From Acidobacteriota bacterium (GTDB lineage: Bacteria; Acidobacteriota; Terriglobia; Terriglobales; Acidobacteriaceae), in NCBI GenBank assembly GCA_021846945.1, contig JAJZVZ010000018.1, positions 1 to 45,685 of the forward strand: a stretch of 45,685 bases of DNA, read 5' to 3'. Numbering within the stretch: the stretch's first letter is position 1; each line of letters opens with the position of its first letter. The notes below the pieces were generated by a model. The model was not told where the DNA came from. It did no database searches and saw only the letters and a program-made list of their open reading frames with translations. The position numbers and the translations under genes were made by a program. This document shows, in pieces, positions 30,141 through 39,950 of this stretch.

Positions 30141-30225
30141 TGGTGCGAAAGGGGGGACTCGAACCCCCATGGGTTGCCCCGCCAGATCCTAAGTCTGGTG
30201 CGTCTGCCAATTCCGCCACTCTCGC
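30141..30225 (-). tRNA. tRNA-Leu (anticodon UAG)
   Basis: Read on the minus strand, GCGAGAG (acceptor) pairs with CTTTCGC followed by A and an encoded CCA. The anticodon stem CCAGA/TCTGG encloses loop CTTAGGA, giving anticodon TAG. A long variable arm (GGGGCAACCC) marks a class II tRNA, and the T arm GGGGGTTCGAGTCCCCC is standard. Length 85 with CCA. It is not interrupted and shows no attachment-site duplication nearby. Confidence 0.97.
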
Positions 30226-30415
30226 ATGTCGGGCATCATGAACACGCTTTCCTTGCCCAGTGTAGTCGAGTTCCCCGCCTTTGCCCACCGCCGCCAGAGG
30301 CGTGACGCGCTCAAGCTGCGGTGGATGGGCTCCTTCATGCCGCACGCATCACCGCGAATTATCATCAAGTGTAGGCCCATTTTGCCCTTGAGGGTACGCC
30401 TTTAGGAACGAGAGA

Positions 30416-31540
30416 ATGCAAAGTTTTGCTCATGAAATGTTGCGCGAAATCTACGAGCAGCCCGCGGCGCTGCGCCGCACCCTGGCGCTTTATCTTGCCG
30501 GCAACAGCCTTAAGCCGGAGGTCTCCGCTCTGTTGAGGAATTGGCCCAACCCGGCAGGGGAGATTTTGATCGCCGCCAGCGGTTCGAGCCGCCACAGCGG
30601 CCTCTACGCCGAGATCCTGCTTGAAGACCTCTGCGGCCTGGCTGTCGATGTGGAGTATGCCAGTGAGTACAGTTGCCGCGGGGGGAACGGCGCAGACGAG
30701 TTGCGCCGTCCCAGCGTTCTCGTGCTCTCGCAGTCTGGCGAAACCTCCGACACTCTCGCCGCCCTTGACGAGGCGCATCGCCGCGGGCACGGAACCCTGG
30801 CGATCACCAACGCGGCCTCCTCCACCATGGCCAGCGAGGCCGACATCTCCATGCCGCTTGCCGCCGGCGTGGAAAAGGCGATTCCGGCCACCAAAAGCTT
30901 CACCTGTCAGTTGGCCGTGCTCTATCTGCTGGCACTTTACGAGGGCGCGCGTCTCGGCCGCATGGACGCGGCTACTCTCGCCGCGCACATCGATGAGCTG
31001 CAATTGTTGCCTGCCGCGGTTGAAGCGCAGCTCGAGAACTGGCAAGCGACGATGGCTTCACTGGCCGCCCGATACAAAACAGCATCCACCTTCCTCTACC
31101 TGGGCCGCGGCATTCACTACGCCATCGCACGCGAGGGAGCGCTGAAGTTGAAGGAAGCTTCCTACGTCCATGCCGAGGGTTATCCGGCTGGCGAACTGAA
31201 GCATGGCCCGAACGCGCTGGTCAGCGATCGCGTACCACTGGTGGTGCTCGCCACAGTGGACCGCGCGCTGGAGGCTTCAGTAGAGCGCTACGAAAAAACG
31301 GTGCAACTGCTGCGCGATATGAAGTTGCAGGGCGCCAGGGTCATCGCCCTCGCCAACACCGGCGATGCCGAGGTAGCGAAGCTGGCGAGCGACTGCGTCT
31401 TTGTTGGGCCGGCTTCAGAATACCTTCTGCCCGTCCTGGAAGTTGTTCCACTCCAGCTCTTCGCCTACTTCATGGCGATCGAGCACGGAGTGGACGTCGA
31501 TCGTCCAAGAAATCTGTCGAAAGCTGTTGTGGAGAAATAG
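30416..31540 (+). CDS. SIS-domain sugar-phosphate isomerase/deaminase, GlmS-like without glutaminase domain
   Basis: The 374-residue protein carries two SIS domains, the isomerase half of glucosamine-6-phosphate synthase. Seen: 'AASGSSRHSGLYAE' and 'VLSQSGETSDTLAAL' in SIS 1, and 'EGALKLKEASYVHAEGY' then 'AGELKHGP' in SIS 2, with the GlmS-like end 'DRPRNLSKAV'. The N-terminal Cys-dependent glutaminase domain is absent, so it cannot make GlcN6P from glutamine; relatives of this kind are type II glucosamine-6-phosphate deaminases (NagB-II) or AgaS/FrlB-like enzymes. Ammonia-releasing deamination of an amino sugar phosphate is the likely role. No nagA or sugar transporter gene is adjacent. Confidence 0.88.
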   Translation: MQSFAHEMLREIYEQPAALRRTLALYLAGNSLKPEVSALLRNWPNPAGEILIAASGSSRHSGLYAEILLEDLCGLAVDVEYASEYSCRGGNGADELRRPSVLVLSQSGETSDTLAALDEAHRRGHGTLAITNAASSTMASEADISMPLAAGVEKAIPATKSFTCQLAVLYLLALYEGARLGRMDAATLAAHIDELQLLPAAVEAQLENWQATMASLAARYKTASTFLYLGRGIHYAIAREGALKLKEASYVHAEGYPAGELKHGPNALVSDRVPLVVLATVDRALEASVERYEKTVQLLRDMKLQGARVIALANTGDAEVAKLASDCVFVGPASEYLLPVLEVVPLQLFAYFMAIEHGVDVDRPRNLSKAVVEK

Positions 31541-31693
31541 AGGGCCATCCTGCCGTTTACTGGCCGGTCCGCGGCAAGAACCGTGAGCACAGCCGCTGAA
31601 GTATAAAATTGTGCGCGACACAGGAAAGATGTTTTGCAGTTCAGTTCGTGCGTTTGGCGTGTTGGTGACTGACCAGCCCGAAAGGAAGCGCGT

Positions 31694-31939
31694 TTGAACC
31701 AGCGGCAGATTCCCGTCGCGATCAACGGCAGGCAGATGCTTGTGAACGAGGGAACGAGTGTAGCCGCGGCGGTCACGATGGCTGGCGAGCCTTGCCGATA
31801 CTCCCTCCATGGCAAGCCGCGCGCCGCGCTCTGCGGCATGGGTGTCTGCATGGAGTGCCGCATGACCATCAACGGCGTTCCCCACCGCCGCGCCTGTCAG
31901 CTTCTCTGCGCTCCCGGCATGGAGGTCGTCACCGAATGA
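31694..31939 (+). CDS. (2Fe-2S) gamma subunit of a D-hydroxyproline dehydrogenase-like complex
   Basis: The 81-residue ferredoxin-like protein has cluster ligands C47-x4-C52-x2-C55 (CGMGVCMEC) and C68, as in HcnA/OoxC/LhpE-type small subunits. It passes electrons within a heteromeric flavoenzyme. The start is TTG at 31694 with 'aaaggaag' at good spacing; no ATG fits. The stop overlaps the next start as ATGA, so it is coupled to the alpha subunit. The substrate assignment comes from neighbouring 2-epimerase and deaminase genes, not from this protein. Confidence 0.85.
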   Translation: MNQRQIPVAINGRQMLVNEGTSVAAAVTMAGEPCRYSLHGKPRAALCGMGVCMECRMTINGVPHRRACQLLCAPGMEVVTE

Positions 31940-33270
31940 GCAGCTCATTCGATGTGGTGGTTGTGGGAGCGGGACCCGGGGGAATCGCTGCCGCCACCGT
32001 CGCTGCCGAGACGGGAAAGCGCGTCTGCCTTCTCGACGCCAATCCATCCATCGGCGGCCAGATCTGGAGAGGGCTCTCCTCGAAAACAACCCGCGACAAC
32101 CGCCACGCCGGGCAATTCGCCATCTGGTCGGCCCGGCTCGCCAATTCAGGCTGTACCGTGCGGTACGGAGTGGAAGTCATCGATGCTCCCGCCCCCGGCC
32201 GGCTCCGCTCCGAAAGCGCTGACGGAGGAGACGAAGTTGCTTTCGAGCACTTGATCCTGGCCACAGGCGCCCGTGAGCGATTCCTGCCATTTCCCGGGTG
32301 GACGCTGCCCGGCGTGACGGGCGTTGGCGGCCTGCAGGCGCTCGTCAAGTCGGGCCTCGACATTGCGGATAAGCGCATCGTCGTGGCGGGCTCCGGACCT
32401 TTGCTCCTTGCCGCGGCCGCAGCGCTCAAAGATGCGGGAGCAAGCGTCGAAGCCATCGTGGAGCAGACGCCGCTCGCAGCGCTGGTCCGTTTCAGCCTTG
32501 CCGCTTTGGCTCATCCCTACAAGCTGATTGAAGGCGCGGACTACCGCAGGCGAACCCTCTCGGCTTCCTACCGAATCGGTTGGTGGGTGACGCGCGCGAA
32601 CGGCCAAGATCGTGTCGAATCCGTGACCCTGATCAACGGCCGCAAAGAGCAGACGCTGGCGTGCGACTGGCTCGCCTGCGCTTATCATCTGGTACCCAAT
32701 CTTGAACTCCCCAGGCTTCTCGGCTGCTCGATCCGGGCAGGCTACGTCGCCGTCGATTTCCTCCAGCAGAGCTCCGTGCCGGGTTTATGGTGCGTGGGCG
32801 AGCTCACCGGCATTGGCGGCATGGAAAAGGCGCTCGTCGACGGCCAGATCGCCGGCTTCGCTGCCGCCGGCAATCTGGCACAGGCCCGCGCGCTCGCGCG
32901 CCAACGCCGCAAATGGGCCAGCTTCGCGGCAAGCCTCGATCGCGCCTTCACTCCGCGGCCAGAACTGCGCGCGCTCCCCTCCGCAGAAACCATCGTCTGC
33001 CGCTGCGAAGATGTGACGCATCGCGATCTGGCAACGCGCCGCAACTGGCGCGAGGCGAAACTGCATTCCCGTTGCGGGATGGGTTCATGCCAGGGCCGCA
33101 TCTGCGGCGCAGCAGCCGAATTCCTCTACGGGTGGGACGCCGCCAGCGCCCGCCCACCGATCTTCCCCGCCAAGATCTCCACTCTCCAAGCCGCAACGCG
33201 CTCCGCAGCGGTTCCCGTGCAACAAGCAAAGTTGCATCCTGAACCCGATGCAACGTCTTCCGGGATCTGA
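31936..33270 (+). CDS. FAD/NAD(P)-binding alpha subunit of a D-hydroxyproline dehydrogenase-like complex
   Basis: The 444-residue flavoprotein has the FAD motif GAGPGG (11-16), a second dinucleotide site 'VVAGSGPLLLAAAAAL', and a C-terminal BFD-like 2Fe-2S region (about 355-388: CRCEDVT, later CGMGSCQGRICG). This is the architecture of HcnB/OoxA and of the alpha subunit of the three-subunit D-hydroxyproline dehydrogenase known from Pseudomonas aeruginosa. It is coupled to the gamma gene by ATGA. It converges with the minus-strand operon that encodes the beta subunit, 77 bp away. Alternatives are opine or other D-amino-acid dehydrogenases of the same family. Confidence 0.88.
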   Translation: MSSSFDVVVVGAGPGGIAAATVAAETGKRVCLLDANPSIGGQIWRGLSSKTTRDNRHAGQFAIWSARLANSGCTVRYGVEVIDAPAPGRLRSESADGGDEVAFEHLILATGARERFLPFPGWTLPGVTGVGGLQALVKSGLDIADKRIVVAGSGPLLLAAAAALKDAGASVEAIVEQTPLAALVRFSLAALAHPYKLIEGADYRRRTLSASYRIGWWVTRANGQDRVESVTLINGRKEQTLACDWLACAYHLVPNLELPRLLGCSIRAGYVAVDFLQQSSVPGLWCVGELTGIGGMEKALVDGQIAGFAAAGNLAQARALARQRRKWASFAASLDRAFTPRPELRALPSAETIVCRCEDVTHRDLATRRNWREAKLHSRCGMGSCQGRICGAAAEFLYGWDAASARPPIFPAKISTLQAATRSAAVPVQQAKLHPEPDATSSGI

Positions 33271-33347
33271 TTTCCACGAGCCCATCCAAACAGGCGCTGG
33301 CGGTGCAGCCTGAAAGCGGAATATCGGTTCCCGCTGCTGATTGCAGC

Positions 33348-34283
33348 TCAGTGGACTCCCGACTGCGCGAACGGCGTGCTCGCTTTCAGCCCGGCCGGGC
33401 GGTGCGCCTGTGCGTGTGCAAGCACGGCTTTTGCCGCGGCCAGTTCTTCGCCCTCCAGTTCCAGCCGTGGCGCGCGCACTCGCGCCGAGCCCACGCCTGC
33501 CTCCTGCTGCACCTGCTTGATCAGTTGGACGAACTTCGGCACCGTGTCCATGTGCAGCAGCGGCAAAAACCACCGGTACACATCAAAAGCCTCCGCCGTC
33601 TTCCCTTCGCTGGCCAGCCGGAACAGCTCCGCCGACTCGCGCGGCAGCGCATTCACCAGCCCCGCAATCCATCCCACCGCCCCCGCGGCGATTCCTTCTA
33701 CAATCGCGTCGTCCACACCCACCATCACCGCCAGCCGGTTGCCCAGCAGCGTCCGGATCGCCGTCACCCGCCGCACATCCGCCGACGATTCCTTGACCGC
33801 TTCCAGGTTTGGGTGCTCGTTTGCGAGTTCCGCAATCTGTTCGGGCAAAAAGTCCGTCCCATACGCCACCGGGTTGTTGTACAGCATCGCAGGCAGCGGC
33901 GTCGCCTTCAGGATCGCACTGACATGCGCCTTGTTCTCGCGCCAGTCGCCTTTGTAGACGTAAGGCGGCAGAATCATCAGTCCCGAGCAGCCTTCGCCGT
34001 GCGCGCGCTGGGCCAATTCCACTGCCTCGCTTGTCGAAAGCGCGGAGACGGCAGCCACCACCGGCGCTCTGCCCTTCAACGCGGTGATTGTGGTCTTCAC
34101 CACTTCGATCTTCTCGTCAAAGCTCAGCGTTGCCGCTTCGCCCAGCGAGCCCAGGCAGATGATTCCACTGCAGCCGTTTTCGACCATCCACTGCGCGTGG
34201 CGCCCCACCGTGCCGTGGTCCACGCTGAAATCCAGTTGAAAGGCGGTTGTCATCGCAGGCATTACGCCAGTCCAGTGCATCAT
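33348..34283 (-). CDS. DapA-family deaminase, probable pyrroline-4-hydroxy-2-carboxylate deaminase
   Basis: The 311-residue TIM-barrel protein of the dihydrodipicolinate synthase/N-acetylneuraminate lyase family has the Schiff-base lysine K164 (EAVKESSAD) and the partner tyrosine Y135 (MLYNNPVAYG). In hydroxyproline catabolism the family member LhpC converts delta-1-pyrroline-4-hydroxy-2-carboxylate to 2-oxoglutarate semialdehyde plus ammonia. Position behind the beta subunit and epimerase genes, with an ATGA overlap, supports that role; a housekeeping DapA role does not fit. The C-terminus is about 15 residues longer than typical. Specificity is inferred from context. Confidence 0.87.
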   Translation of the reverse strand: MMHWTGVMPAMTTAFQLDFSVDHGTVGRHAQWMVENGCSGIICLGSLGEAATLSFDEKIEVVKTTITALKGRAPVVAAVSALSTSEAVELAQRAHGEGCSGLMILPPYVYKGDWRENKAHVSAILKATPLPAMLYNNPVAYGTDFLPEQIAELANEHPNLEAVKESSADVRRVTAIRTLLGNRLAVMVGVDDAIVEGIAAGAVGWIAGLVNALPRESAELFRLASEGKTAEAFDVYRWFLPLLHMDTVPKFVQLIKQVQQEAGVGSARVRAPRLELEGEELAAAKAVLAHAQAHRPAGLKASTPFAQSGVH

Positions 34284-35425
34284 CCCTCCTTGCCGGCATT
34301 TACATTCGGCGCCAGCTTTCCAAAACGTCCCGGTAGATAAGGCTCCGGCGCGATCAGCGGCTGGCCGCCCGTCAGCCCCGCCGCAATCAGCTCCGCTGTT
34401 GCCAGTGAAGTTGTAATCCCCAACCCCTCATGACCGGTCGCCAGCCACACGGTCTGGTCATCCACGCTGGGTCCAATCAGCGGCAGCTTGTCCGGCGTCG
34501 CCGCGCGGAACCCCGTCCACACCCGAATCACATTCAGTTGACTCACGCCCGGCAGATATACCACCGCTCTCGCCAGCATAGCGCTCAGAATGCGCTGGTC
34601 GACCTTGGAGCTCTCGTCGCCGTACTGCCGCGACGACCCGATCAGCACCTGCCCCGTTGTGCGCGGCTGGACGTTGAATGCAACCGAGTCGGCTTCTGTG
34701 CCATGTGCACTCTTCAGGTAGCCGAGTTCCACCAGCTGATGCCGCACAAATCCCGGATAGCGGTCTGTAATTACGAGATGCCCCTTGCGCTTGCGGATGG
34801 GCAACTCCGGCATTGCAATCGTTGCATCCGCGCCCTGCGCCTGAACCAGGCGCTCCGCGCGCACCTCGGTCCCGTCATCCAGCAGCAGAAGTCCATGTCC
34901 GAGAGCCTTCACCGCGCGTCCCACCATGATCCGCGCGCCCAGCCCTTCCGCTCGCCTTGCCAGCTCCAGAGCGACTGTCGGGGGATACGCTACCGCATCC
35001 TGCGGAACCAGCAACCCTCCGGCCAAACCCGGAGCCAGATTCGGCTCGGCCTCGGCCAGCTCGCGCGTGGTGAGCAGCCGGCAGGGCACGCCGCGCTCTC
35101 GGTAACTGGCACACTTTCGCTCCGCGCCTTCCATCTCCTCGCGGTCCATTGCCACCCAGAGCGTGCCAGTCTCCACATACTCGGCGGCTAACGGCAACTC
35201 CAGCCTTCGCCATAGCTCCTGCGAACTCCGCGTCAGAGCAAACTGCGCCTCGGAGTCGTCCATCACCACAATGTGCCCCATGCCCGCGGCGGTCGCGCCG
35301 CTGCCCAGCACGTCCCGCTCCACCAGCGCCACCCGCAGTCCGCGCTGCGCACACGCCAGCGCACAGGCGCAGCCCACGATTCCGCCCCCGGCGATCGCGA
35401 CATCGAATCGAGCCAAGACGCTCAT
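34280..35425 (-). CDS. DAO-type FAD oxidoreductase, probable D-hydroxyproline dehydrogenase beta subunit
   Basis: The 381-residue flavoprotein of the glycine oxidase/D-amino-acid dehydrogenase family has GGGIVG at 13-18, the acidic ribose-binding 'VALVERD' and the C-terminal FAD signature '[21 protein letters not shown]' split near 345. It is the expected catalytic subunit that oxidises cis-4-hydroxy-D-proline. Both its ends overlap neighbours by ATGA (epimerase upstream, deaminase downstream), so the three are translated as one coupled unit. The alpha and gamma subunits are encoded on the opposite strand just beyond, an unusual split. Confidence 0.88.
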   Translation of the reverse strand: MSVLARFDVAIAGGGIVGCACALACAQRGLRVALVERDVLGSGATAAGMGHIVVMDDSEAQFALTRSSQELWRRLELPLAAEYVETGTLWVAMDREEMEGAERKCASYRERGVPCRLLTTRELAEAEPNLAPGLAGGLLVPQDAVAYPPTVALELARRAEGLGARIMVGRAVKALGHGLLLLDDGTEVRAERLVQAQGADATIAMPELPIRKRKGHLVITDRYPGFVRHQLVELGYLKSAHGTEADSVAFNVQPRTTGQVLIGSSRQYGDESSKVDQRILSAMLARAVVYLPGVSQLNVIRVWTGFRAATPDKLPLIGPSVDDQTVWLATGHEGLGITTSLATAELIAAGLTGGQPLIAPEPYLPGRFGKLAPNVNAGKEG

Positions 35426-36396
35426 TGTGCCATTCCGTTCGGAAGTGGAATTCCGTTGCGGAAGGGATCGCTGGGCTCATAGATCAGCGACGACTCCGCC
35501 GTTACGTAAGCCGAGCCAGTGATAAAGGGCAGAATCCGGTCGCCGTCCAGCTCCACGTGTCCCAGAAACACGGTGTCCAGGATGCCCTCCTGCCGCCACG
35601 GCTCGCCTGGTTTCAGTCTCCCGTCGGCCACCAGGCAAGCCATCTTCGCGCTGGTTCCCGTCCCGCACGGCGACCGGTCGTAGGCCTTTCCCGGGCACAG
35701 CACGAAGTTGCGGCTGTGGTTCTCCGCGCAGTGCGCCCTGGTGAACAGCTCAATGTGGTCGATCTCGGCCTGGTTTGCTCCGGTGATGCCTTTTTCAGCC
35801 AGCGCCTTCCGCAACCGCCACGTGAATGCCGTCAGCTCCTCCTCGTGCTCCAGCGTGAGCCGGAAGGGATGCTCCTCAACCAGGAAAAACCAGTTCCCGC
35901 CCCACGCCACGTCCCCGCACACTTCGCCGTAGCCGTCCAGCACCACGGCAGCATCTTTGCGATAGCGGTACGCCGGCACATTTGAGATGGTCACGTCGCC
36001 CGTCTCCGCCAGCGCAATGGTCACGTCGCCCACCGGCGTCTCGATCCGCTGCTTGCCCGCGCCAATCCGTCCCAGGTAGCGCAGGGTCGCAGCCACCCCG
36101 ATCATGCCGTGGCCGCACATGCCCAGGTAGCCGGCGTTATTGAAGAAGATCACGCCTGCCGCAGCTGCCGGGTCCACCGGCTTCACCAGCAACGCGCCCA
36201 CCAACACCTCCGAGCCCCGCGGCTCGCACAGGATCGCTCGCCGGCAGGCGTCGTGCTCCCGGCGCAGCACCTCCAGCCGCGCGGCCAGCGGCCCCGAGCC
36301 CAGATCGGGCCCACCAGAAAGCACACAGCGAGTCGGCTCGCCGGCCGTGTGCGAATCGATGACTTCAATGCGCGAGGGCAGCGTGAAATTCGACAT
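35422..36396 (-). CDS. 4-hydroxyproline 2-epimerase (proline racemase family)
   Basis: This cofactor-free enzyme interconverts trans-4-hydroxy-L-proline and cis-4-hydroxy-D-proline. The two catalytic cysteines are present: C94 in 'MCGHGMIG' and C244 in '[16 protein letters not shown]'. The opening '[13 protein letters not shown]' is also diagnostic. The frame is open upstream to 36588, but the ATG at 36396 ([11 protein letters not shown]) gives the normal 324 residues. It is first of the minus-strand operon. Context with a dehydrogenase and pyrroline deaminase favours hydroxyproline epimerase over proline racemase or trans-3-hydroxyproline dehydratase, which lacks one cysteine. Confidence 0.93.
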   Translation of the reverse strand: MSNFTLPSRIEVIDSHTAGEPTRCVLSGGPDLGSGPLAARLEVLRREHDACRRAILCEPRGSEVLVGALLVKPVDPAAAAGVIFFNNAGYLGMCGHGMIGVAATLRYLGRIGAGKQRIETPVGDVTIALAETGDVTISNVPAYRYRKDAAVVLDGYGEVCGDVAWGGNWFFLVEEHPFRLTLEHEEELTAFTWRLRKALAEKGITGANQAEIDHIELFTRAHCAENHSRNFVLCPGKAYDRSPCGTGTSAKMACLVADGRLKPGEPWRQEGILDTVFLGHVELDGDRILPFITGSAYVTAESSLIYEPSDPFRNGIPLPNGMAQ

Positions 36397-36679
36397 AGAA
36401 TTGCCTGGAAAATTGTACGCGTTCTTCCGATTCAACGTTGGAATTCCATTCGCTCGCGAGTGCAACTCGACCGCTCCGAGATGCCATTCTTCAAGTCGAT
36501 TCTTTCGTATGCATATTGAGTGAAGCAGGGGGTGGCCGGCGGATGCCGGCGCACCAATCTGCCGCAGTCGTCTTATAAAATCAGTCACGACAGTCGTCCG
36601 TTCCGCAGAGCGCGAGTCTACTGCATCCCTGACGCCACAGAAGTGGCGCTGGACGGACCGTAATTGGAGGTTGCTGGTT

Positions 36680-38365
36680 GTGTTCGAGGGTCTTCAACCA
36701 TTTCGGCGGAGGGACGTCCTGCGCGATGCGCGCGCGGGCATTACCCTGGCCGCAATGAACATTCCCCAGGTCCTGGGATACACGCGGATCGCCGGGATGC
36801 CGGTCGTGACCGGGCTCTACACGCTGCTGGCTCCCCTGGCGACTTTCGCTGTCCTCGGATCGTCGCGCTACCTGGTGGTGGCGGCGGATTCTGCGACGGG
36901 GGCGATTCTGGCCGGCGGACTGGCAGGCATGGCTCCCATGGCGAGCCCCGCCTGGGTCACGCTGGCCGGCTATGTAGCGCTGCTCACCGGGGCATTTCTG
37001 CTGCTGGGGCGGCTCTTTCGCCTGGGATTCATCGCCGATTTTCTCTCGCAGACGGTGCTGGTGGGCTTCCTCACCGGAGTCGGCTTTCAGGTGGGCATTG
37101 CCGTGTTGGGCGAAACGATGGGGCTGCCAGTCCACTCGCAGCGAACCATCGGACAACTGGTGGAAGTTGTGCACGAATTGCCGATGCTCCATCTTCCCGT
37201 GGTGCTCGTCTCGGGAACGGTGATGGCCGTGGTGCTGGCCCTGCGGTATCTGGCGCCAAAGGTGCCCGGACCGTTGGTTGCGGTCGTGGGCGTGACGGTG
37301 GCGAGCGCGTTGTGGCACTTCTCGGCGCATGGAATACCGACCGTCGGCACAGTCGCCGGCGGGCTGCCGCATCCCAGTCTGAATCGGCTGCCCTGGCACC
37401 AGATTCTGGCGCTGGTTCCGGTGGCCGGGTCGTGCGCCATCATGATTGTGACGCAGAGCGCGGCCACGGCGCGCGCCTACGCGCTGCGCAATGGCCAGAA
37501 GCTCGACGAAAACCGCGATCTGATGGGGCTTTCCGCGGCAAACCTGGCGGCAGCGCTGACCGGCACCTTTATGGTGAATGGCAGCCCCACGCAGACGGCG
37601 ATGGTTGAGACAGCCGGCGGCGAAAGCCAGAAGGCGCAACTGGCAACGGCCGCGGTGGTTCTGTTCGTCCTGCTGTTTCTCACGCACCCGCTCGAGTATC
37701 TTCCCCGGTGTGTGCTCGGCGTGCTCGTGCTGCTGGTTGCGATTCACCTGATTGACGTGCGCGGAATGCTGGCCATGCGGCAGGAGAGTCCCGGCGAGTA
37801 TCTCGTGGCCCTCATGACGGCAATCACCGTGGTGGCTGTCGGCGTGGAAGCGGGCATCCTGCTGGCGATGGCGCTGTCTCTGGTGCGGATTGTGCGTCAC
37901 AGTTACCGGCCGCATACGGGTGTCCTTCAGCTCACGAACGGCAATTCCTGGAAGGTCGCTCCCGTTGCTCCCGGAGTGGTTACCGACCCGGGCCTGGCGC
38001 TCTATCGGTTCGGCTCCTCGCTCTTCTACGCCAATGCCAACCGCTTTGCCGAGGAGTTGCTCCGCCTGGCCGGCTCACGGCCCTCGGCGATTCGATGGAT
38101 CATCGTGGATGCGGAAGCGATCACCCAGATCGACTACTCGGCGTCGCGCGTGATTGCGCAGCTCAACGGAGAGCTAAACAAGAATGGCGTGGCGCTGGGA
38201 TTTGCCAGGATGTCGCCGGACACGCTGGCGGATTTTCACCGGCACCATCTGGCGGAATGTATTCCGGAGTCGCGCATCTTCGCCCGGCTGCACGATGCCC
38301 TGAGTGCGTGCCGAAAGGCCGAAGAGCCTGCTGAACCGCTGAACCCTCAAGACACATCGGCGTAG
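36680..38365 (+). CDS. SulP family inorganic anion transporter with STAS domain
   Basis: A 561-residue protein with about 11-12 transmembrane segments followed by a cytoplasmic STAS domain (about 440-545). The N-terminal '[21 protein letters not shown]' region (split near residue 20) is the SulP signature; '[21 protein letters not shown]' lies in the STAS fold where the anti-sigma antagonist serine motif occurs. Family members carry sulfate, bicarbonate or other anions, often with protons or sodium. An earlier TTG at 36671 abuts the 'ggagg' site, so the GTG at 36680 with nine-base spacing is chosen. It is divergent from the hydroxyproline operon; no sulfate-assimilation or carbonic anhydrase gene is nearby, so the substrate is open. 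Confidence 0.9.
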   Translation: MFEGLQPFRRRDVLRDARAGITLAAMNIPQVLGYTRIAGMPVVTGLYTLLAPLATFAVLGSSRYLVVAADSATGAILAGGLAGMAPMASPAWVTLAGYVALLTGAFLLLGRLFRLGFIADFLSQTVLVGFLTGVGFQVGIAVLGETMGLPVHSQRTIGQLVEVVHELPMLHLPVVLVSGTVMAVVLALRYLAPKVPGPLVAVVGVTVASALWHFSAHGIPTVGTVAGGLPHPSLNRLPWHQILALVPVAGSCAIMIVTQSAATARAYALRNGQKLDENRDLMGLSAANLAAALTGTFMVNGSPTQTAMVETAGGESQKAQLATAAVVLFVLLFLTHPLEYLPRCVLGVLVLLVAIHLIDVRGMLAMRQESPGEYLVALMTAITVVAVGVEAGILLAMALSLVRIVRHSYRPHTGVLQLTNGNSWKVAPVAPGVVTDPGLALYRFGSSLFYANANRFAEELLRLAGSRPSAIRWIIVDAEAITQIDYSASRVIAQLNGELNKNGVALGFARMSPDTLADFHRHHLAECIPESRIFARLHDALSACRKAEEPAEPLNPQDTSA

Positions 38366-38502
38366 AGGAACCGCTGGCCGCGATTGGGAAGCAGATCCTT
38401 TCGGCGGCAAGTGTTGGGCGTTGCCGCGCTGGTCCCCATGCCAGCCCTGCGCGGAACGCCGGCCGTACGAATCAAGGCCAGGCAAGGCATCAAACGCAGC
38501 TT

Positions 38503-39603
38503 CTATTGCTTGAATAAATCCTTCACTTCATGAGGCGGGCAGCGAAAATACTGCTGGGGCGCGTGGACCTGAGCCCCAAAGTGCGCCGCCGCATGCCAGG
38601 GCCAGCGCGGATCATAGAGGACTGCGCGCGCAATGGCGATCAAATCGGCGTCGCCAGAAGCGAGTACTTGTTCAGCCTGGTCGAAATCAGTAATCATACC
38701 CACGGCCACCACCGGAATCGCCACCGCATCCTTGACCCGGCGCGCCAGCGGTACCTGATAGCCAGGGCCGAGGGGAATCTTCGCCGGGAGCAGGCCGCCG
38801 CTCGATACGTGCACTAAAGCACAGCCACGCCTTTCAAGTTCCTGCGCGAAGACGCATGTCTCCTCGATCGACCACCCACCCTCAATCCAATCCGTACCGG
38901 AGACGCGCATGGTCACCGGCTTACCCGACGGAAAAGCGTCCCGGATGGCCTCAAAGACCTCCAGGGGAAAGCGCATGCGGTTTTCAAGCTTTCCGCCATA
39001 TTCGTCATCGCGTTTGTTGGAGAGTGGCGACAAGAACTCGTGCAGAAGATAGCCGTGTGCACAGTGAATTTGAATGGCGTCGATTCCCAGTCGCGCGGCG
39101 CGGCGCGCGGCCGCCGCAAACGCATCGCGAGTACGTGCTATCTCTTCACGGCTCATGACCATCGGAACAGCGTCAGAGGGTGCGGCCACGAGCGGCGAAG
39201 GCGCGACTGTGCGCCACCCGATAGGCGACTCCGGCGCAAGCTGCGCGCCTCCTTGCCAGGGAAGATCGGTTGAGGCTTTGCGGCCGGCGTGTGCGAGCTG
39301 AATCGCAATGGGAATGGGAGACCATTGGCGGATACTGTCGAGCACTCGGGCCATGGCCACCTCAGTGGCGTCTGAATAGAGACCAACGTCGCGGTAGGTA
39401 ATCCTTCCTTCAGGCACAACCGCTGTTGCTTCAATCGTTAGAAGGCCGGCGCCAGACATGGCCAGCGAACCGTAGTGCAACTGATGCCAGTCGGTCATAC
39501 AGCCGTCATTGGCCGAATACTGGCACATCGGTGCAATCACAATGCGATTGTCCAGTTGCAGTCCCCCAACCGCGATGGGAGTAAAGAGACGCGCCAATGC
39601 CAT
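38503..39603 (-). CDS. NADH:flavin oxidoreductase, YqjM-like old yellow enzyme
   Basis: The 366-residue FMN TIM-barrel protein reduces activated C=C bonds. Cys27 in 'APMCQYSANDG' marks the thermophilic-like YqjM subgroup, as do 'IQIHCAHGYLLHEFLSPLSN' (split near 175-194) and 'DEYGGKLENRMRF'. 'VGMITDFDQAEQVLASGDADL' holds the FMN-phosphate loop. The ATG at 39603 follows a perfect 'aggagga'. It appears to be transcribed alone, with 347 bp of non-coding DNA upstream; no neighbour suggests a natural substrate. Likely role is detoxification of enones or nitro compounds, as for the family. Confidence 0.94.
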   Translation of the reverse strand: MALARLFTPIAVGGLQLDNRIVIAPMCQYSANDGCMTDWHQLHYGSLAMSGAGLLTIEATAVVPEGRITYRDVGLYSDATEVAMARVLDSIRQWSPIPIAIQLAHAGRKASTDLPWQGGAQLAPESPIGWRTVAPSPLVAAPSDAVPMVMSREEIARTRDAFAAAARRAARLGIDAIQIHCAHGYLLHEFLSPLSNKRDDEYGGKLENRMRFPLEVFEAIRDAFPSGKPVTMRVSGTDWIEGGWSIEETCVFAQELERRGCALVHVSSGGLLPAKIPLGPGYQVPLARRVKDAVAIPVVAVGMITDFDQAEQVLASGDADLIAIARAVLYDPRWPWHAAAHFGAQVHAPQQYFRCPPHEVKDLFKQ

Positions 39604-39950
39604 TGTGAATTCCTCCTGAACTCGGCTCGAAAATCCTGGCATTCAGAGTGATGCTCTTCTCATTGTCTCACTTGAGATGACCATACCCATTGTGCGCGCG
39701 TCTGCATATACTTTCAGGTCAGCATGGGCGAATGCGAGGAGTGACGCCGTTCTTCAGCAGGAATCTTTGCGCAACAAAACAATGCGAGCAACGGCTTCCT
39801 TTCGGATGGCGATTCGTTGCTCGAATCATCGCGCCTGAACAAAGCTGTCTCACCCATATTCCCGTGCTGAAGAGCGCGGCCGCCATCATCCCCTCGCTCT
39901 CACTGCAAATACTGTCAAACATGAAAGACGAAAGACACAGCCGATCCATT
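39604..39950 (-). other. Intergenic region upstream of the old yellow enzyme gene
   Basis: 347 bp between the enzyme's start and the stop of the MFS gene, both on the minus strand. The only structure seen is the small inverted repeat TCTCA-CT-TGAGA (39666-39677), 63 bp before the start codon, a possible operator. No gene is supported. Confidence 0.35.

Noticed and set aside
30141..30225. tRNA-Leu as an integration site for a mobile element
   Set aside because: No integrase gene and no repeated copy of the tRNA 3' end were seen in the flanks, so there is no evidence of an island using it.
36581..37915. Long minus-strand frame (444 codons) opposite the SulP gene
   Set aside because: Composition dominated by His, Arg and Gln, no domain, and fully antisense to a clear transporter.
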